From positions 1 to 6,468 of the forward strand of contig JAUPLZ010000107.1 of the NCBI GenBank assembly GCA_030836705.1: a stretch of DNA of 6,468 nt, read 5' to 3'. Numbering within the stretch: the stretch's first letter is position 1; each line of letters begins with the position of its first letter. Below the pieces are notes generated by a model. The model worked only from the letters and a program-made list of their open reading frames with translations, was not told the origin of the DNA and did not search any database. This document shows, one piece after another, positions 1 to 6,468 of this stretch. A program made the translations under genes and the position numbers. The DNA is from Campylobacterota bacterium. GTDB lineage: Bacteria; Campylobacterota; Campylobacteria; Campylobacterales; SZUA-545.

Positions 1-751
1 CAGTTACAACAAATGGCTTTGTAATCTGCTCCATTCCATAATATTTGCTAGCTTTTGCCAGAACTTTGTTTTGTATTAGCGCGCTTGCAAGCTTGCTTAA
101 CTGCTCTTTTAAAGAGGCATCCGTAGCTCTTTCTATCTCTTGATTGTAATACCCTATCTTTTCGTCAATGTTTTGCAACTCTTGCTTTCTTATCGTCTCA
201 CTTAATTCATCAAGATAGATATTTACAAGCTTATAAGCAAACTCTCTATCTTCATGTTCGACCTTTAAACTAATAAGACCGCTTTTTTTATCATCTGCAA
301 TAGTTACAATATTGGTTAAAGCCTTATATCCGTCAAACATTGCCATTTCTTTTTGCTCTTTATCAAGTTTGTCAAAATCCTTAATCAAAATTGGCAAAAG
401 GTTGTGCTTTTTTATTATATTTTCATTAAAAATATAATTATCTTTTAGCGTACCCATTTTATTTATAACAGGTATTTTGCCGCCGCCGCCTATACTAACA
501 CCAGCAAGCCCAGCAAGCGCAGAAAGACCGCCTAGATTCGCGCCTGCGTCTTGATCTGATGGTGCCAAAAGCGTCTCTGATTTATAAATATTAGGCAATT
601 TAAGCGCATAAAAAATGGTAGCAACTGTAACGATAAATGAAAAAATTATAATTTTCCACTTATTTGACCATATAGTATTCCAAAGCTCCCTTAAGTCTAT
701 TTCATCCTCTTGAATATAGTTATTTTGGTTTTGCGCCATGTTTTCGTTCAT
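1..751 (-). CDS. Wzz/KpsE-type chain-length determinant or polysaccharide co-polymerase, partial (3' end off the left edge)
   Basis: I translated this by hand as an open frame of 250 residues running off the left edge. It is an inner-membrane protein of the Wzz (PCP) family, which sets polymer length or couples export across the periplasm. Visible parts in order are a short acidic cytoplasmic tail (1-30, with DEIDLRELWNTIW at about 16-28, typical of the Wzz N-terminal domain), one transmembrane helix (about 33-50), the post-membrane stretch NIYKSETLLAPSD, a Gly/Ala-rich segment (about 70-91, LAGLAGVSIGGGG), and a charged helical periplasmic region (about 165-240). It ends at ITKPFVVT, where family members approach the proline-rich motif and second membrane helix, so probably only 40-60 residues are missing. 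The start at 751 is chosen because AAGGA lies 7 bases upstream; an in-frame ATG at 739 is less likely. The SLBB exporter lies 13 bases upstream in the same operon. Wzz and KpsE cannot be told apart from this fragment. Confidence 0.92.
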   Translation of the reverse strand, partial: MNENMAQNQNNYIQEDEIDLRELWNTIWSNKWKIIIFSFIVTVATIFYALKLPNIYKSETLLAPSDQDAGANLGGLSALAGLAGVSIGGGGKIPVINKMGTLKDNYIFNENIIKKHNLLPILIKDFDKLDKEQKEMAMFDGYKALTNIVTIADDKKSGLISLKVEHEDREFAYKLVNIYLDELSETIRKQELQNIDEKIGYYNQEIERATDASLKEQLSKLASALIQNKVLAKASKYYGMEQITKPFVVT

Positions 752-758
752 CAATTTA

Positions 759-764
759 TCCTTT
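759..764 (-). promoter_or_regulatory. Ribosome binding site of the Wzz-like gene
   Basis: On the minus strand the bases AAAGGA directly follow the TAA stop of the upstream SLBB gene and sit 7 bases before the ATG at 751. This fixes the start. The 13-base gap with no room for a promoter also indicates that the two genes share a transcript. Confidence 0.75.
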
Positions 765-3596
765 TTATAGAGCGCCTATGACTTTAAGCGATGCCGCAGC
801 AAGAGCCATTTGATAAATAATACTTGTTATATCTTTTGCGGCTGCAATATTTGAAAATGTATCAATTGTAGGCGGAACAAATATCGAATCCCCTTTTTTT
901 ACGGTTGCGGACGCCGCAAACCATCCTTTTGAAGCTTTTTCAGTCATTCCGTTTGCATGAATTATAAATATAGCATCCTCGTTTGCACTCTCTTTTAGCC
1001 CGCCCGCTAGATTGATATAGTCTTCAACCTCTGCACCTTCTTGATAAACGACTGTAGATTGAGACAACACCTCTCCGATTATAGTTACAGTACTTAGCTT
1101 GGAAGGAACATACAAAACATCCTTATCTTCAAGGATAATATTATTCGGCGAATCCACATTACTCACTGTTTTTTGAGTAATTTCAAGCGCTATCCTTCCT
1201 TGCGGAGCATATTCATCTGCTTGTCTTTCAAGCTCGGCTATTAGTGAAACTAACTCTGCCGTAGAAGCTCTTTGTCCGCCATATTGCGTAGCGCTTAGCG
1301 ATTGACTTGTTATATTTTGCTTGAGTGTAAACAGAGAGTTTTTTAGCTCTTTTTGTTGAGAAATTCTTAAAGACTCTCTTGAAAAAATAGAACCCTCCAA
1401 AAACGCATCTTCCGTAAATCCGCCAGCTCTTTTTATCACATCATAGAGTCTTTCACCGGTGTATATAACATACTCTCCTGGGTATTTGACTTCGCCCTTT
1501 AACACAACCGATTGTCTTTCATTCCATTTTGGTATCTTAAATATTCTAACCTCGTCAAACTCATCAATAGCCAAGCTTGTAAGCTCATCAATATCTTTAT
1601 CGTATATTTTTAATATTTTCTCTCGCACATTATCTTTGACTATATATTTTGTAATCTCTATTTTGTTTCTTGCCGCTTTTTGAGTAAGCCCGCCTGCCAT
1701 TTGAACTAAATCCATAAGGGTTGAGCTCTCATTTATCTCATAAGCGCCTTGCTTAACAATCTCTCCATAAATATTCGCATACTTTCTTGGTTTTGTTAAA
1801 TTCTCATCATAAACAACCACATCATCATAAGGGCTGAGTTTATAAAATGGGGTTTTTTTAATATTGACAGAAGCTGATCTTACTTTTATTTTCTCTTTAT
1901 CAATAATAGCGCCTTCAACAGCCCCAGCGGCATAGATCAAATCCTCAACACTCATGCCGTCAAAATACATATATTTTCCCGGTTTTAGGATAGGCTCTCC
2001 CAAGATTTCTACAAATTCAGAACCGTTTATGATTTTGTTATCAAATATATATATCTCATCTTGCGCCAAAAGCTCTGTTTTGCTTGCACCGTCAAGCTCT
2101 TCTTGCAAATTAAACTTTATAATTTTATACGAGAGGTTTTTGTCGTATCTTTTTATAATTCCGTACTCAAAAAATGTATTTGGCAAAAATAGATTTTTTA
2201 TATCGCTGTCTTTTTTTATATATTCATTAAAAAGCGCCCCGACACTTTTTGTTTTTGAGGAAAACTCCCAAACACCAGGATTAAAAACATTGCCGTATAC
2301 AAAAACACTATTTGAATTTTCTTCATTAATCGGATAGACATAAATACTATCCATATCTTTTAAGGCAATACTTTTTGCATCTTTTTGCGATGCGCTTAAT
2401 TGAGCTATTTTATTATCATCTCCATATCTTGCAATCGATATCATCTCTTTGTTTGCTTTTTGAGTAAGCCCGCCAGCTATTTCCAAAAGTTCAAAAAGAG
2501 TTTGATTTTGCTTAAGCTCGTAAATAGCTTCTCTTTTTACCTCTCCCTCAATCTTAACTAGATTTTTGGCTACTGGAACAAAAACAACATCGTTGGCTTT
2601 TAAAAACACCATATCCTTACTATTTCCGCTTATTATAAAATCATACAGGTCAATTTTTTTAAAAACCCTTCCGTTTCTCTTTATCTCTATTTCCCTGACA
2701 GACCCTGTCGCATTCACCCCGTTTGCCGCAACAAGAGCCTCTTTTAATGTACTCAAAGAGGAAAGATTATAAACTCCCGGCGCCTTAACATCGCCTGTTA
2801 TGCTAACTTGCATAGTTGAATATTGGTCTATTGTAACAACCACGCTATTGTTTGGAAAAGTCCTTTTAAAAATATCTTTTATTAATTGCTCTGCATCTTT
2901 ATAGCTCTTACCTGCTATTTGCAAAGGACCGTATGACGGAATTGATATAGTACCGTCTGATTTTACCTTTAGATTATATGACTCGTTTTTTATTCCAAAC
3001 AAAGTGACCAAAAATCCGTCATTTATAGAAATCTCATACCACTCCGGCACCGGAAGCGAAGTGGAGTCTATTTGATTTTTATTGGCAAAAAAACCGTCAC
3101 TAAATCTTTTTAGCTCTTTTGCCTCTTTTTTGTGCTGTTTTTTCTTAAGATCATCCATGATTGTTTCGGAATTTATATATTCAAACGGATGAATTTTTGC
3201 CTTTTCTTTTTGAAGTTCTTTTAGCTTTTCTTCTCTTTCAAGGGTAATTTTATTATCAAGTTCTTGGTCTATTATTTTTTCATACTCACTTAAAAGCTTA
3301 TCTTTTATCTCTTCTTTTAGCTTTAATGCCTCAATATCACTTTCGTTATTATCCGAAACAACTATATTGTTTTTTGTTTTTACTGAATCTTTTGCCAACT
3401 TATCGCCGCTAGGGCTTTTTTTGCTATTTATCATATTCGTAACCTGCTCTTTTGTCAAACCGTATTGCTTTAACAACATCTCTCCTTGGGGAGTATCAAG
3501 CAGTGAAGGGTTTTGCATAACCATACTAATAAGCTTTTCCTCATCGGCAGCAAAAATATTTATCACAAACAAAAGTATTAAAAGAAGTTTTTTCAT
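765..3596 (-). CDS. Large SLBB-repeat polysaccharide export protein (Wza/KpsD type), 943 aa
   Basis: Periplasmic/outer-membrane export channel component for a surface polysaccharide (capsule, O-antigen or exopolysaccharide), the partner of the Wzz-like protein encoded next. Domains, numbered from the chosen start: signal peptide 1-16 (MKKLLLILLFVINIFA, with no lipobox Cys); a short conserved N-terminal region with LLKQYGLTKEQV (about 42-53); a Lys/Glu-rich probable coiled coil (90-165); the polysaccharide-export domain (about 181-259, LPVPEWYEI then SDGTISIPSYGPLQIAG); SLBB repeats near 261-341, 345-422, 430-519, 527-596, 605-687, 694-830 and 836-909; and a C-terminal helical segment (IIYQMALAAASLK). 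The sixth repeat carries a helical insertion (about 739-808) ending in APQGRIALEI, as in other large members of this family. Wza and KpsD are much shorter (roughly 380 and 560 residues). The usual GPGD motif of the export domain reads SINDG here. The frame extends up to ATG 3641, but 3596 gives a clean signal peptide and avoids starting upstream of a candidate -10; ATG 3602 is an alternative. Confidence 0.93.
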   Translation of the reverse strand: MKKLLLILLFVINIFAADEEKLISMVMQNPSLLDTPQGEMLLKQYGLTKEQVTNMINSKKSPSGDKLAKDSVKTKNNIVVSDNNESDIEALKLKEEIKDKLLSEYEKIIDQELDNKITLEREEKLKELQKEKAKIHPFEYINSETIMDDLKKKQHKKEAKELKRFSDGFFANKNQIDSTSLPVPEWYEISINDGFLVTLFGIKNESYNLKVKSDGTISIPSYGPLQIAGKSYKDAEQLIKDIFKRTFPNNSVVVTIDQYSTMQVSITGDVKAPGVYNLSSLSTLKEALVAANGVNATGSVREIEIKRNGRVFKKIDLYDFIISGNSKDMVFLKANDVVFVPVAKNLVKIEGEVKREAIYELKQNQTLFELLEIAGGLTQKANKEMISIARYGDDNKIAQLSASQKDAKSIALKDMDSIYVYPINEENSNSVFVYGNVFNPGVWEFSSKTKSVGALFNEYIKKDSDIKNLFLPNTFFEYGIIKRYDKNLSYKIIKFNLQEELDGASKTELLAQDEIYIFDNKIINGSEFVEILGEPILKPGKYMYFDGMSVEDLIYAAGAVEGAIIDKEKIKVRSASVNIKKTPFYKLSPYDDVVVYDENLTKPRKYANIYGEIVKQGAYEINESSTLMDLVQMAGGLTQKAARNKIEITKYIVKDNVREKILKIYDKDIDELTSLAIDEFDEVRIFKIPKWNERQSVVLKGEVKYPGEYVIYTGERLYDVIKRAGGFTEDAFLEGSIFSRESLRISQQKELKNSLFTLKQNITSQSLSATQYGGQRASTAELVSLIAELERQADEYAPQGRIALEITQKTVSNVDSPNNIILEDKDVLYVPSKLSTVTIIGEVLSQSTVVYQEGAEVEDYINLAGGLKESANEDAIFIIHANGMTEKASKGWFAASATVKKGDSIFVPPTIDTFSNIAAAKDITSIIYQMALAAASLKVIGAL
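1675..1694 (-). repeat. 20-bp exact direct repeat, copy A (fifth SLBB repeat)
   Basis: This 20-base stretch is identical to the one at 2455-2474. It lies in the SLBB exporter gene and encodes GGLTQKA in the fifth SLBB repeat. All codons match the other copy, including synonymous positions, and the identity ends right at both edges. Confidence 0.85.
2455..2474 (-). repeat. 20-bp exact direct repeat, copy B (second SLBB repeat)
   Basis: Second copy of the repeat at 1675-1694, exactly 780 bases (260 codons) away, in frame and in the same orientation. It encodes GGLTQKA in the second SLBB repeat. The surrounding protein sequence is similar but clearly diverged. Confidence 0.85.
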
Positions 3597-3627
3597 ATCC
3601 ATCCATCTAGTTTTTATTTTATTTGCG

Positions 3628-3633
3628 ATTATA
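3628..3633 (-). promoter_or_regulatory. Candidate -10 element for the polysaccharide export operon
   Basis: The minus strand reads TATAAT here, a perfect -10 hexamer 31 bases before the ATG at 3596. No good -35 is present, which is common in Campylobacterota promoters. A second candidate, TATATT, lies at 3649-3654 on the minus strand; with that one the Fur box would cover the -35 position. AT-rich DNA makes chance matches likely, so this is a tentative call. Confidence 0.4.
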
Positions 3634-3670
3634 TGAAACATTCGATTTAATATAGTTTATAGCAGTTTTT

Positions 3671-3685
3671 TGATAATAATTATCA
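3671..3685. promoter_or_regulatory. Fur box (7-1-7 inverted repeat)
   Basis: TGATAATAATTATCA is a perfect inverted repeat of two 7-base arms around one base, identical to the established 7-1-7 Fur consensus TGATAATNATTATCA. It sits 61 bases before feoA and about 20 bases upstream of the probable feo -10, so bound Fe-Fur would cover the -35 region and repress feoAB when iron is plentiful. It also lies upstream of the divergent polysaccharide operon. Its placement before iron-uptake genes makes the call strong; regulation of the leftward operon is only possible. Confidence 0.85.
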
Positions 3686-3705
3686 ATACTATTTTGTTTT
3701 AAGGA

Positions 3706-3711
3706 TATATT
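3706..3711 (+). promoter_or_regulatory. Probable -10 element of the feoAB promoter
   Basis: TATATT stands 35 bases before the feoA ATG and 20 bases after the Fur box. With 17-bp spacing the -35 would fall at about 3683-3688, at the edge of the Fur box, which is a usual repression geometry. The -35 sequence itself is weak. Transcription would start near 3718. Confidence 0.5.
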
Positions 3712-3734
3712 CTCTAGACTTCCTTTTGGATATT

Positions 3735-3740
3735 GGAGAA
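3735..3740 (+). promoter_or_regulatory. Ribosome binding site of feoA
   Basis: GGAGAA begins 12 bases before ATG 3747, with the GGAG core separated from it by 8 bases. This decides for the ATG at 3747 over the in-frame TTG at 3726, which would place the ribosome binding site inside the coding sequence. Confidence 0.75.
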
Positions 3741-3746
3741 ACAAAA

Positions 3747-3968
3747 ATGAAACTTAGTGACCTTAAAAAAAATCAAACTGCCGTTGTTACAAAAATAACA
3801 GCCGAACAAACCCTAAAAGATAGACTAATCTCTTTTGGCGTTTTAAGAGGCGTTAAGATAACAATAGCAGAGTGTGCTCCGGCAAAAAAAACTATAAAAA
3901 TTATCGTAAACAACACGATGCTTGCGCTAAGAGCAGAGGAAGCAAAATGCATAGAAGTAAAAATATAA
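3747..3968 (+). CDS. feoA: FeoA, ferrous iron transport accessory protein, 73 aa
   Basis: Small cytoplasmic protein with the SH3-like fold of the FeoA family, which is needed for or modulates FeoB-dependent Fe(II) uptake. The length is normal for the family (about 75 residues). Recognisable parts are MKLSDLKKNQTAVV at the start, the central KDRLISFGVLRGVKI (about 24-38), which matches the family's RLxxLGhxxG core, and the C-terminal LALRAEEAKCIEV (about 59-71), which matches the LAlRxxEAxxIxV end. The ATG is chosen for its upstream GGAG. The last 22 bases overlap the start of feoB, so the two are translated together. The Fur box upstream implies induction under iron limitation. Confidence 0.96.
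   Translation: MKLSDLKKNQTAVVTKITAEQTLKDRLISFGVLRGVKITIAECAPAKKTIKIIVNNTMLALRAEEAKCIEVKI
3935..3940 (+). promoter_or_regulatory. Ribosome binding site of feoB, inside feoA
   Basis: AGAGGA lies within the feoA coding sequence, 6 bases before ATG 3947. It selects this start over upstream in-frame alternative codons, and its position suggests translational coupling to feoA. Confidence 0.75.
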
Positions 3969-6052
3969 AAATCGCCCTTGTCGGTCAACCCAATGTAGGA
4001 AAAAGTATGCTGATTAATTCTATCAGCAACGCAAAAATGCATGTCGGTAATTTTACGGGGGTTACAGTAGAAAAAGCTGAAGCGTTTTTTGAATACGAAG
4101 GATATAGATTTACGGTTGTAGATCTTCCGGGAACTTACTCTTTGAACGATTACTCTTTGGATGAAAAAGTAACAAAAGATTTTCTCTTAAAGCATGATTA
4201 TGATCTTATTTTAAATGTCGTTGATTCAACAAATCTGGAAAAAAACCTTCTTTTAACGGCAGAACTATTTGAGCTTAATAAAAAAATGATTATTGCTCTA
4301 AATTTTAGTGATGAAGCAGAAAAAGAGAAGATAGAAATAGACGAAAAAAATTTAGCTAAAATCATGGGCGTGCCTTGTGTAAAAGTTTCCGCTTCAACAA
4401 AAAAAGGCATAAACAACCTTCTAAAAGAGATTATCCAAACATATGAAAATATTACGATTTTTCCAAAACTTGTTTTTAGCGACGCCATAGAAGAAGAGAT
4501 AGAAAAAATAATAATTTTTCTTCGAGAGAGAAATTACAAAAGCGAGTTAGATGCTAGAGCAATAGCCGTAAAACTCCTAAAAGACGATAAGGAATTTTTT
4601 AAGAAAATTCACGAAGAGCCTATCTGGATAGAACTTAGAGATATTGTAAAAAAATCGCATGAACATATATATTTGCATTTTGATACAAAAGATATTAATG
4701 AGATTTTTACTGAAGAAAAACATGCGTTTGCAAAGGGTGCTTTCACGGAAGCTGTTTTAGAAAAAAAAGTTGACAAAAAAACACCGACTCAAAAAATCGA
4801 TGCAGTTCTTATAAATAAATATCTAGGAATTCCTATATTTTTGTTTTTTATGTGGTTTTTATTTCAAGCCACCTTTGAACTTGGCTCAATTCCAATGGGA
4901 TACATAGATAGTTTTTTCTCATTTTTAAGCGAAAAAACCATCTCTTTTATACCAAACGAAACTCTTGCATCGCTTATTGGCGACGGCATTATTGCGGGCG
5001 TGGGCGCTGTTGTGCTTTTTTTGCCCAATATTATGATTTTATTTTTTGGCATTGCGCTGCTTGAAGGCACAGGATACATGTCAAGAATCGCTTTTTTACT
5101 TGATGGATTTTTTCACAAATTTGGACTTCACGGAAAGTCGTTTATTCCGCTTGTGACAGGCTTTGGCTGCTCGGTGCCGGCTTATATGTCTGCTAGAACT
5201 TTAAAAAACGAAAAAGATAGAATGATAACTCTTTTTATCATCAGCTTTATGAGTTGCGGCGCAAAACTTCCTGTTTATGTTCTTTTTATCGGTGCGTTTT
5301 TTTCACAAGAAGATGCCGGAAATATACTTTTTTTTGTCTATATTTTTGGCGCTTTGCTTGGATTGGCGGCGGCAAAATTTTTAAGACTAACGGTATTTAA
5401 AGGCGCAAGCGAACCTTTTGTTATGGAGATGCCAAAATACAGAATGCCGTCCTTAAAACTGCTTTGGCATATAGTCTACACAAAATCATTAATGTACCTT
5501 AAAAAAGCCGGTACTTTTATTTTGGGAGCTTCCGTCCTTATTTGGTTTGCAAGCTCTTATCCAAAAAATAGTGAAATTACAGATAGTTTTAATGCAAAAA
5601 TAGAGCTTTTAAATAGCGAGAGCGAAAAATTAGAGCTTGGCAATGAGCTAAAGAAAAAACTTCTTGAGGAGAGTTATCTTGGAATGATAGGAAAAGCTAC
5701 TCAGCCGTTTTTTGAACCGCTTGGCTTTAGCTGGCAGATGACGGTAGCGCTTGAAACAGGACTTGCTGCAAAAGAGGTTATAGTTGCTACTCTTGGGGTA
5801 TTATATTCCCTTGGCGATAATGTGGACGAAACAAGTAACGGTTTAGCCGAAGAGATAAGAAAAAACATCTCGTTTGCCTCCGGCTTATCTTTTATCGTTT
5901 TTGTAATGATTTACCTTCCGTGCTTGGCGGCATCGGCTGTTTTTACAAAAGAGGCAGGCGGTTATAAATATCTTGGATATCTTATAGTTTTCACAACAGC
6001 AACGGCTTACACTCTATCTTTTTTAACATATAAAATGGCGGGCTTATTTTAG
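3947..6052 (+). CDS. feoB: FeoB, Fe(II) transporter with G-protein domain, 701 aa
   Basis: Inner-membrane ferrous iron transporter. The cytoplasmic N-terminal G domain shows G1 GQPNVGKS (13-20), G2 with Thr40 in NFTGVTVEK (35-43), G3 DLPG (59-62), G4 NFSD (119-122) and G5 SAS (148-150). A helical GDP-dissociation-inhibitor-like and linker region follows (about 170-285), then a multi-helix membrane part from about 292. The membrane part has the family signatures GTGYMSRIAFLLD (374-386), GFGCSVPA (405-412, Cys408), FMSCGAKLPVY (434-444, Cys437) and TGLAAKEVIVATL (604-616). A charged loop lies at about 540-590. Length is within the FeoB range, slightly shorter than the E. coli protein (773). The start at 3947 follows AGAGGA and places the P-loop at residue 13, as usual; it overlaps feoA by 22 bases. 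No feoC follows, which fits a two-gene feo operon. It is predicted to be Fur-repressed through the box before feoA. Confidence 0.98.
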   Translation: MHRSKNIKIALVGQPNVGKSMLINSISNAKMHVGNFTGVTVEKAEAFFEYEGYRFTVVDLPGTYSLNDYSLDEKVTKDFLLKHDYDLILNVVDSTNLEKNLLLTAELFELNKKMIIALNFSDEAEKEKIEIDEKNLAKIMGVPCVKVSASTKKGINNLLKEIIQTYENITIFPKLVFSDAIEEEIEKIIIFLRERNYKSELDARAIAVKLLKDDKEFFKKIHEEPIWIELRDIVKKSHEHIYLHFDTKDINEIFTEEKHAFAKGAFTEAVLEKKVDKKTPTQKIDAVLINKYLGIPIFLFFMWFLFQATFELGSIPMGYIDSFFSFLSEKTISFIPNETLASLIGDGIIAGVGAVVLFLPNIMILFFGIALLEGTGYMSRIAFLLDGFFHKFGLHGKSFIPLVTGFGCSVPAYMSARTLKNEKDRMITLFIISFMSCGAKLPVYVLFIGAFFSQEDAGNILFFVYIFGALLGLAAAKFLRLTVFKGASEPFVMEMPKYRMPSLKLLWHIVYTKSLMYLKKAGTFILGASVLIWFASSYPKNSEITDSFNAKIELLNSESEKLELGNELKKKLLEESYLGMIGKATQPFFEPLGFSWQMTVALETGLAAKEVIVATLGVLYSLGDNVDETSNGLAEEIRKNISFASGLSFIVFVMIYLPCLAASAVFTKEAGGYKYLGYLIVFTTATAYTLSFLTYKMAGLF

Positions 6053-6468
6053 TCCGTCGTTTGAGGTTTCGAGTTTTTTTGCGATAACGGTAGCTATATT
6101 TTTATAAAGCTTCATAAAAGAGTAGCACAGCGAAGGCTCATAAGCTCCTTCGTCTATTACAAATTTAATTATAGTGCTCTGCTCTCTGACAGACCTTATT
6201 CTCGCATTTCTTGGTTTTTTTGATACAAACGCCATCTCTCCAAAAAGCTCAAGCGGCTTAATAGAGGCTATTTCTTTGTATTCATCGCCTTTTTTCACAT
6301 CCACAGCAAGCATGCCTCTTAACAAAAAATAGATTTCATCAGACTCTTCTTTGTCTTCAAAAACAATTTCACCCTCTTTAAACTCCAAAAACTCAACATC
6401 GCTTGTCATTTTTATAATATCTTCATTGCTTATATCTTTTAGGATATAGATATATTTACTTACTTCCA
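6044..6468 (-). CDS. Cyclic-nucleotide-binding-domain protein, partial (5' end off the right edge)
   Basis: The frame is open from the stop at 6044 to the window edge, giving 140 residues. The ATG at 6409 is probably internal, because the preceding residues (ILKDISNEDIIKM) match the helix that normally opens a CNB domain. The beta-roll follows: FKEGEIVFEDKEESDEIYFL (29-48 of the visible part), LRGMLAVDV, then the phosphate-binding cassette FGEMAFVSKKPRNARIRS (75-92) with the conserved Glu77 and Arg86 that contact the ribose and phosphate in cAMP-binding members. A C-terminal helix (about 107-133) ends the protein, and no helix-turn-helix DNA-binding domain follows. It is therefore not a Crp/Fnr-type regulator from this end; it is either a stand-alone CNB protein or one with another domain upstream. 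The ligand is unknown. It is transcribed toward feoB, with tails overlapping by 9 bases. Confidence 0.88.
   Translation of the reverse strand, partial: EVSKYIYILKDISNEDIIKMTSDVEFLEFKEGEIVFEDKEESDEIYFLLRGMLAVDVKKGDEYKEIASIKPLELFGEMAFVSKKPRNARIRSVREQSTIIKFVIDEGAYEPSLCYSFMKLYKNIATVIAKKLETSNDGLK

Noticed and set aside
482..490. Short GCC triplet run in the Wzz-like gene as a possible unstable repeat.
   Set aside because: It only encodes the Gly-rich segment typical of this protein family and is too short to suggest slippage.
1459..2772. Plus-strand open frames of 68-127 codons opposite the SLBB exporter gene (1459-1683, 1954-2337, 2566-2772).
   Set aside because: They lie wholly antisense to a strongly supported coding region, have low-complexity Ser/Phe/Leu-rich translations without domain signs, and lack convincing ribosome sites. 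I treat them as shadows.
3367..3636. Plus-strand open frame of 89 codons over the 5' end of the SLBB gene.
   Set aside because: Its Phe/Ile-rich translation is the antisense image of the signal peptide and Lys-rich region, and no ribosome site supports it.
3597..3641. Longer N-terminus for the SLBB exporter beginning at ATG 3641.
   Set aside because: It would put 15 residues including Lys/Arg/Trp before an otherwise ideal signal peptide, and a TATAAT candidate promoter element falls inside the extension.
3773..5079. Minus-strand open frames opposite feoA and feoB (3773-4042, 4198-4488, 4864-5079).
   Set aside because: They are antisense to clear FeoA/FeoB coding sequence and show no recognisable domain.
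5328..5335. Run of eight T in feoB as a possible phase-variable tract.
   Set aside because: T and A runs are frequent throughout this AT-rich window, feoB is intact here, and phase variation in Campylobacterota usually uses longer G/C tracts.

Overview
The window looks like ordinary chromosome from an AT-rich member of the Campylobacterota (epsilonproteobacteria; a Sulfurimonas- or Sulfurospirillum-like organism is my best guess). This rests on the low GC content, the heavy use of AGA and ATA codons, the short AAGGA-type ribosome binding sites and the style of the proteins. The genus assignment is inference. I found no RNA genes, CRISPR array, insertion sequence or phage gene.

Left part (1-3596, minus strand): two genes of a surface-polysaccharide export operon. 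The upstream gene encodes a 943-residue periplasmic/outer-membrane export protein of the Wza/KpsD type, with a signal peptide, a polysaccharide-export domain and about seven SLBB repeats. Thirteen bases after its stop comes a gene for a Wzz/KpsE-type inner-membrane chain-length or co-polymerase protein, cut off by the left edge. Together they would form an envelope-spanning export machine. The transferases and transporter or polymerase presumably lie further left.

Middle (3597-3746): a 150-bp divergent promoter region. It holds a perfect 7-1-7 inverted repeat matching the classic Fur box, next to a good -10 element for the rightward operon. It also holds one or two candidate -10 elements for the leftward polysaccharide operon.

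Right part (3747-6052, plus strand): feoA and feoB, which overlap by 22 bases and encode ferrous iron uptake. FeoB has all G-protein motifs and the conserved membrane Cys/Gly motifs. No feoC follows.

Right edge (6044-6468, minus strand): a convergent gene for a cyclic-nucleotide-binding-domain protein. Its reading frame stays open to the window edge, so the in-frame ATG at 6409 is probably internal. Its stop overlaps the end of feoB by 9 bases.

Nothing here amounts to a new system. The most interesting points are the Fur box shared between iron uptake and polysaccharide export, the multi-SLBB exporter without a lipobox and with an exact internal 20-bp repeat, and the tail-to-tail overlap at the right.
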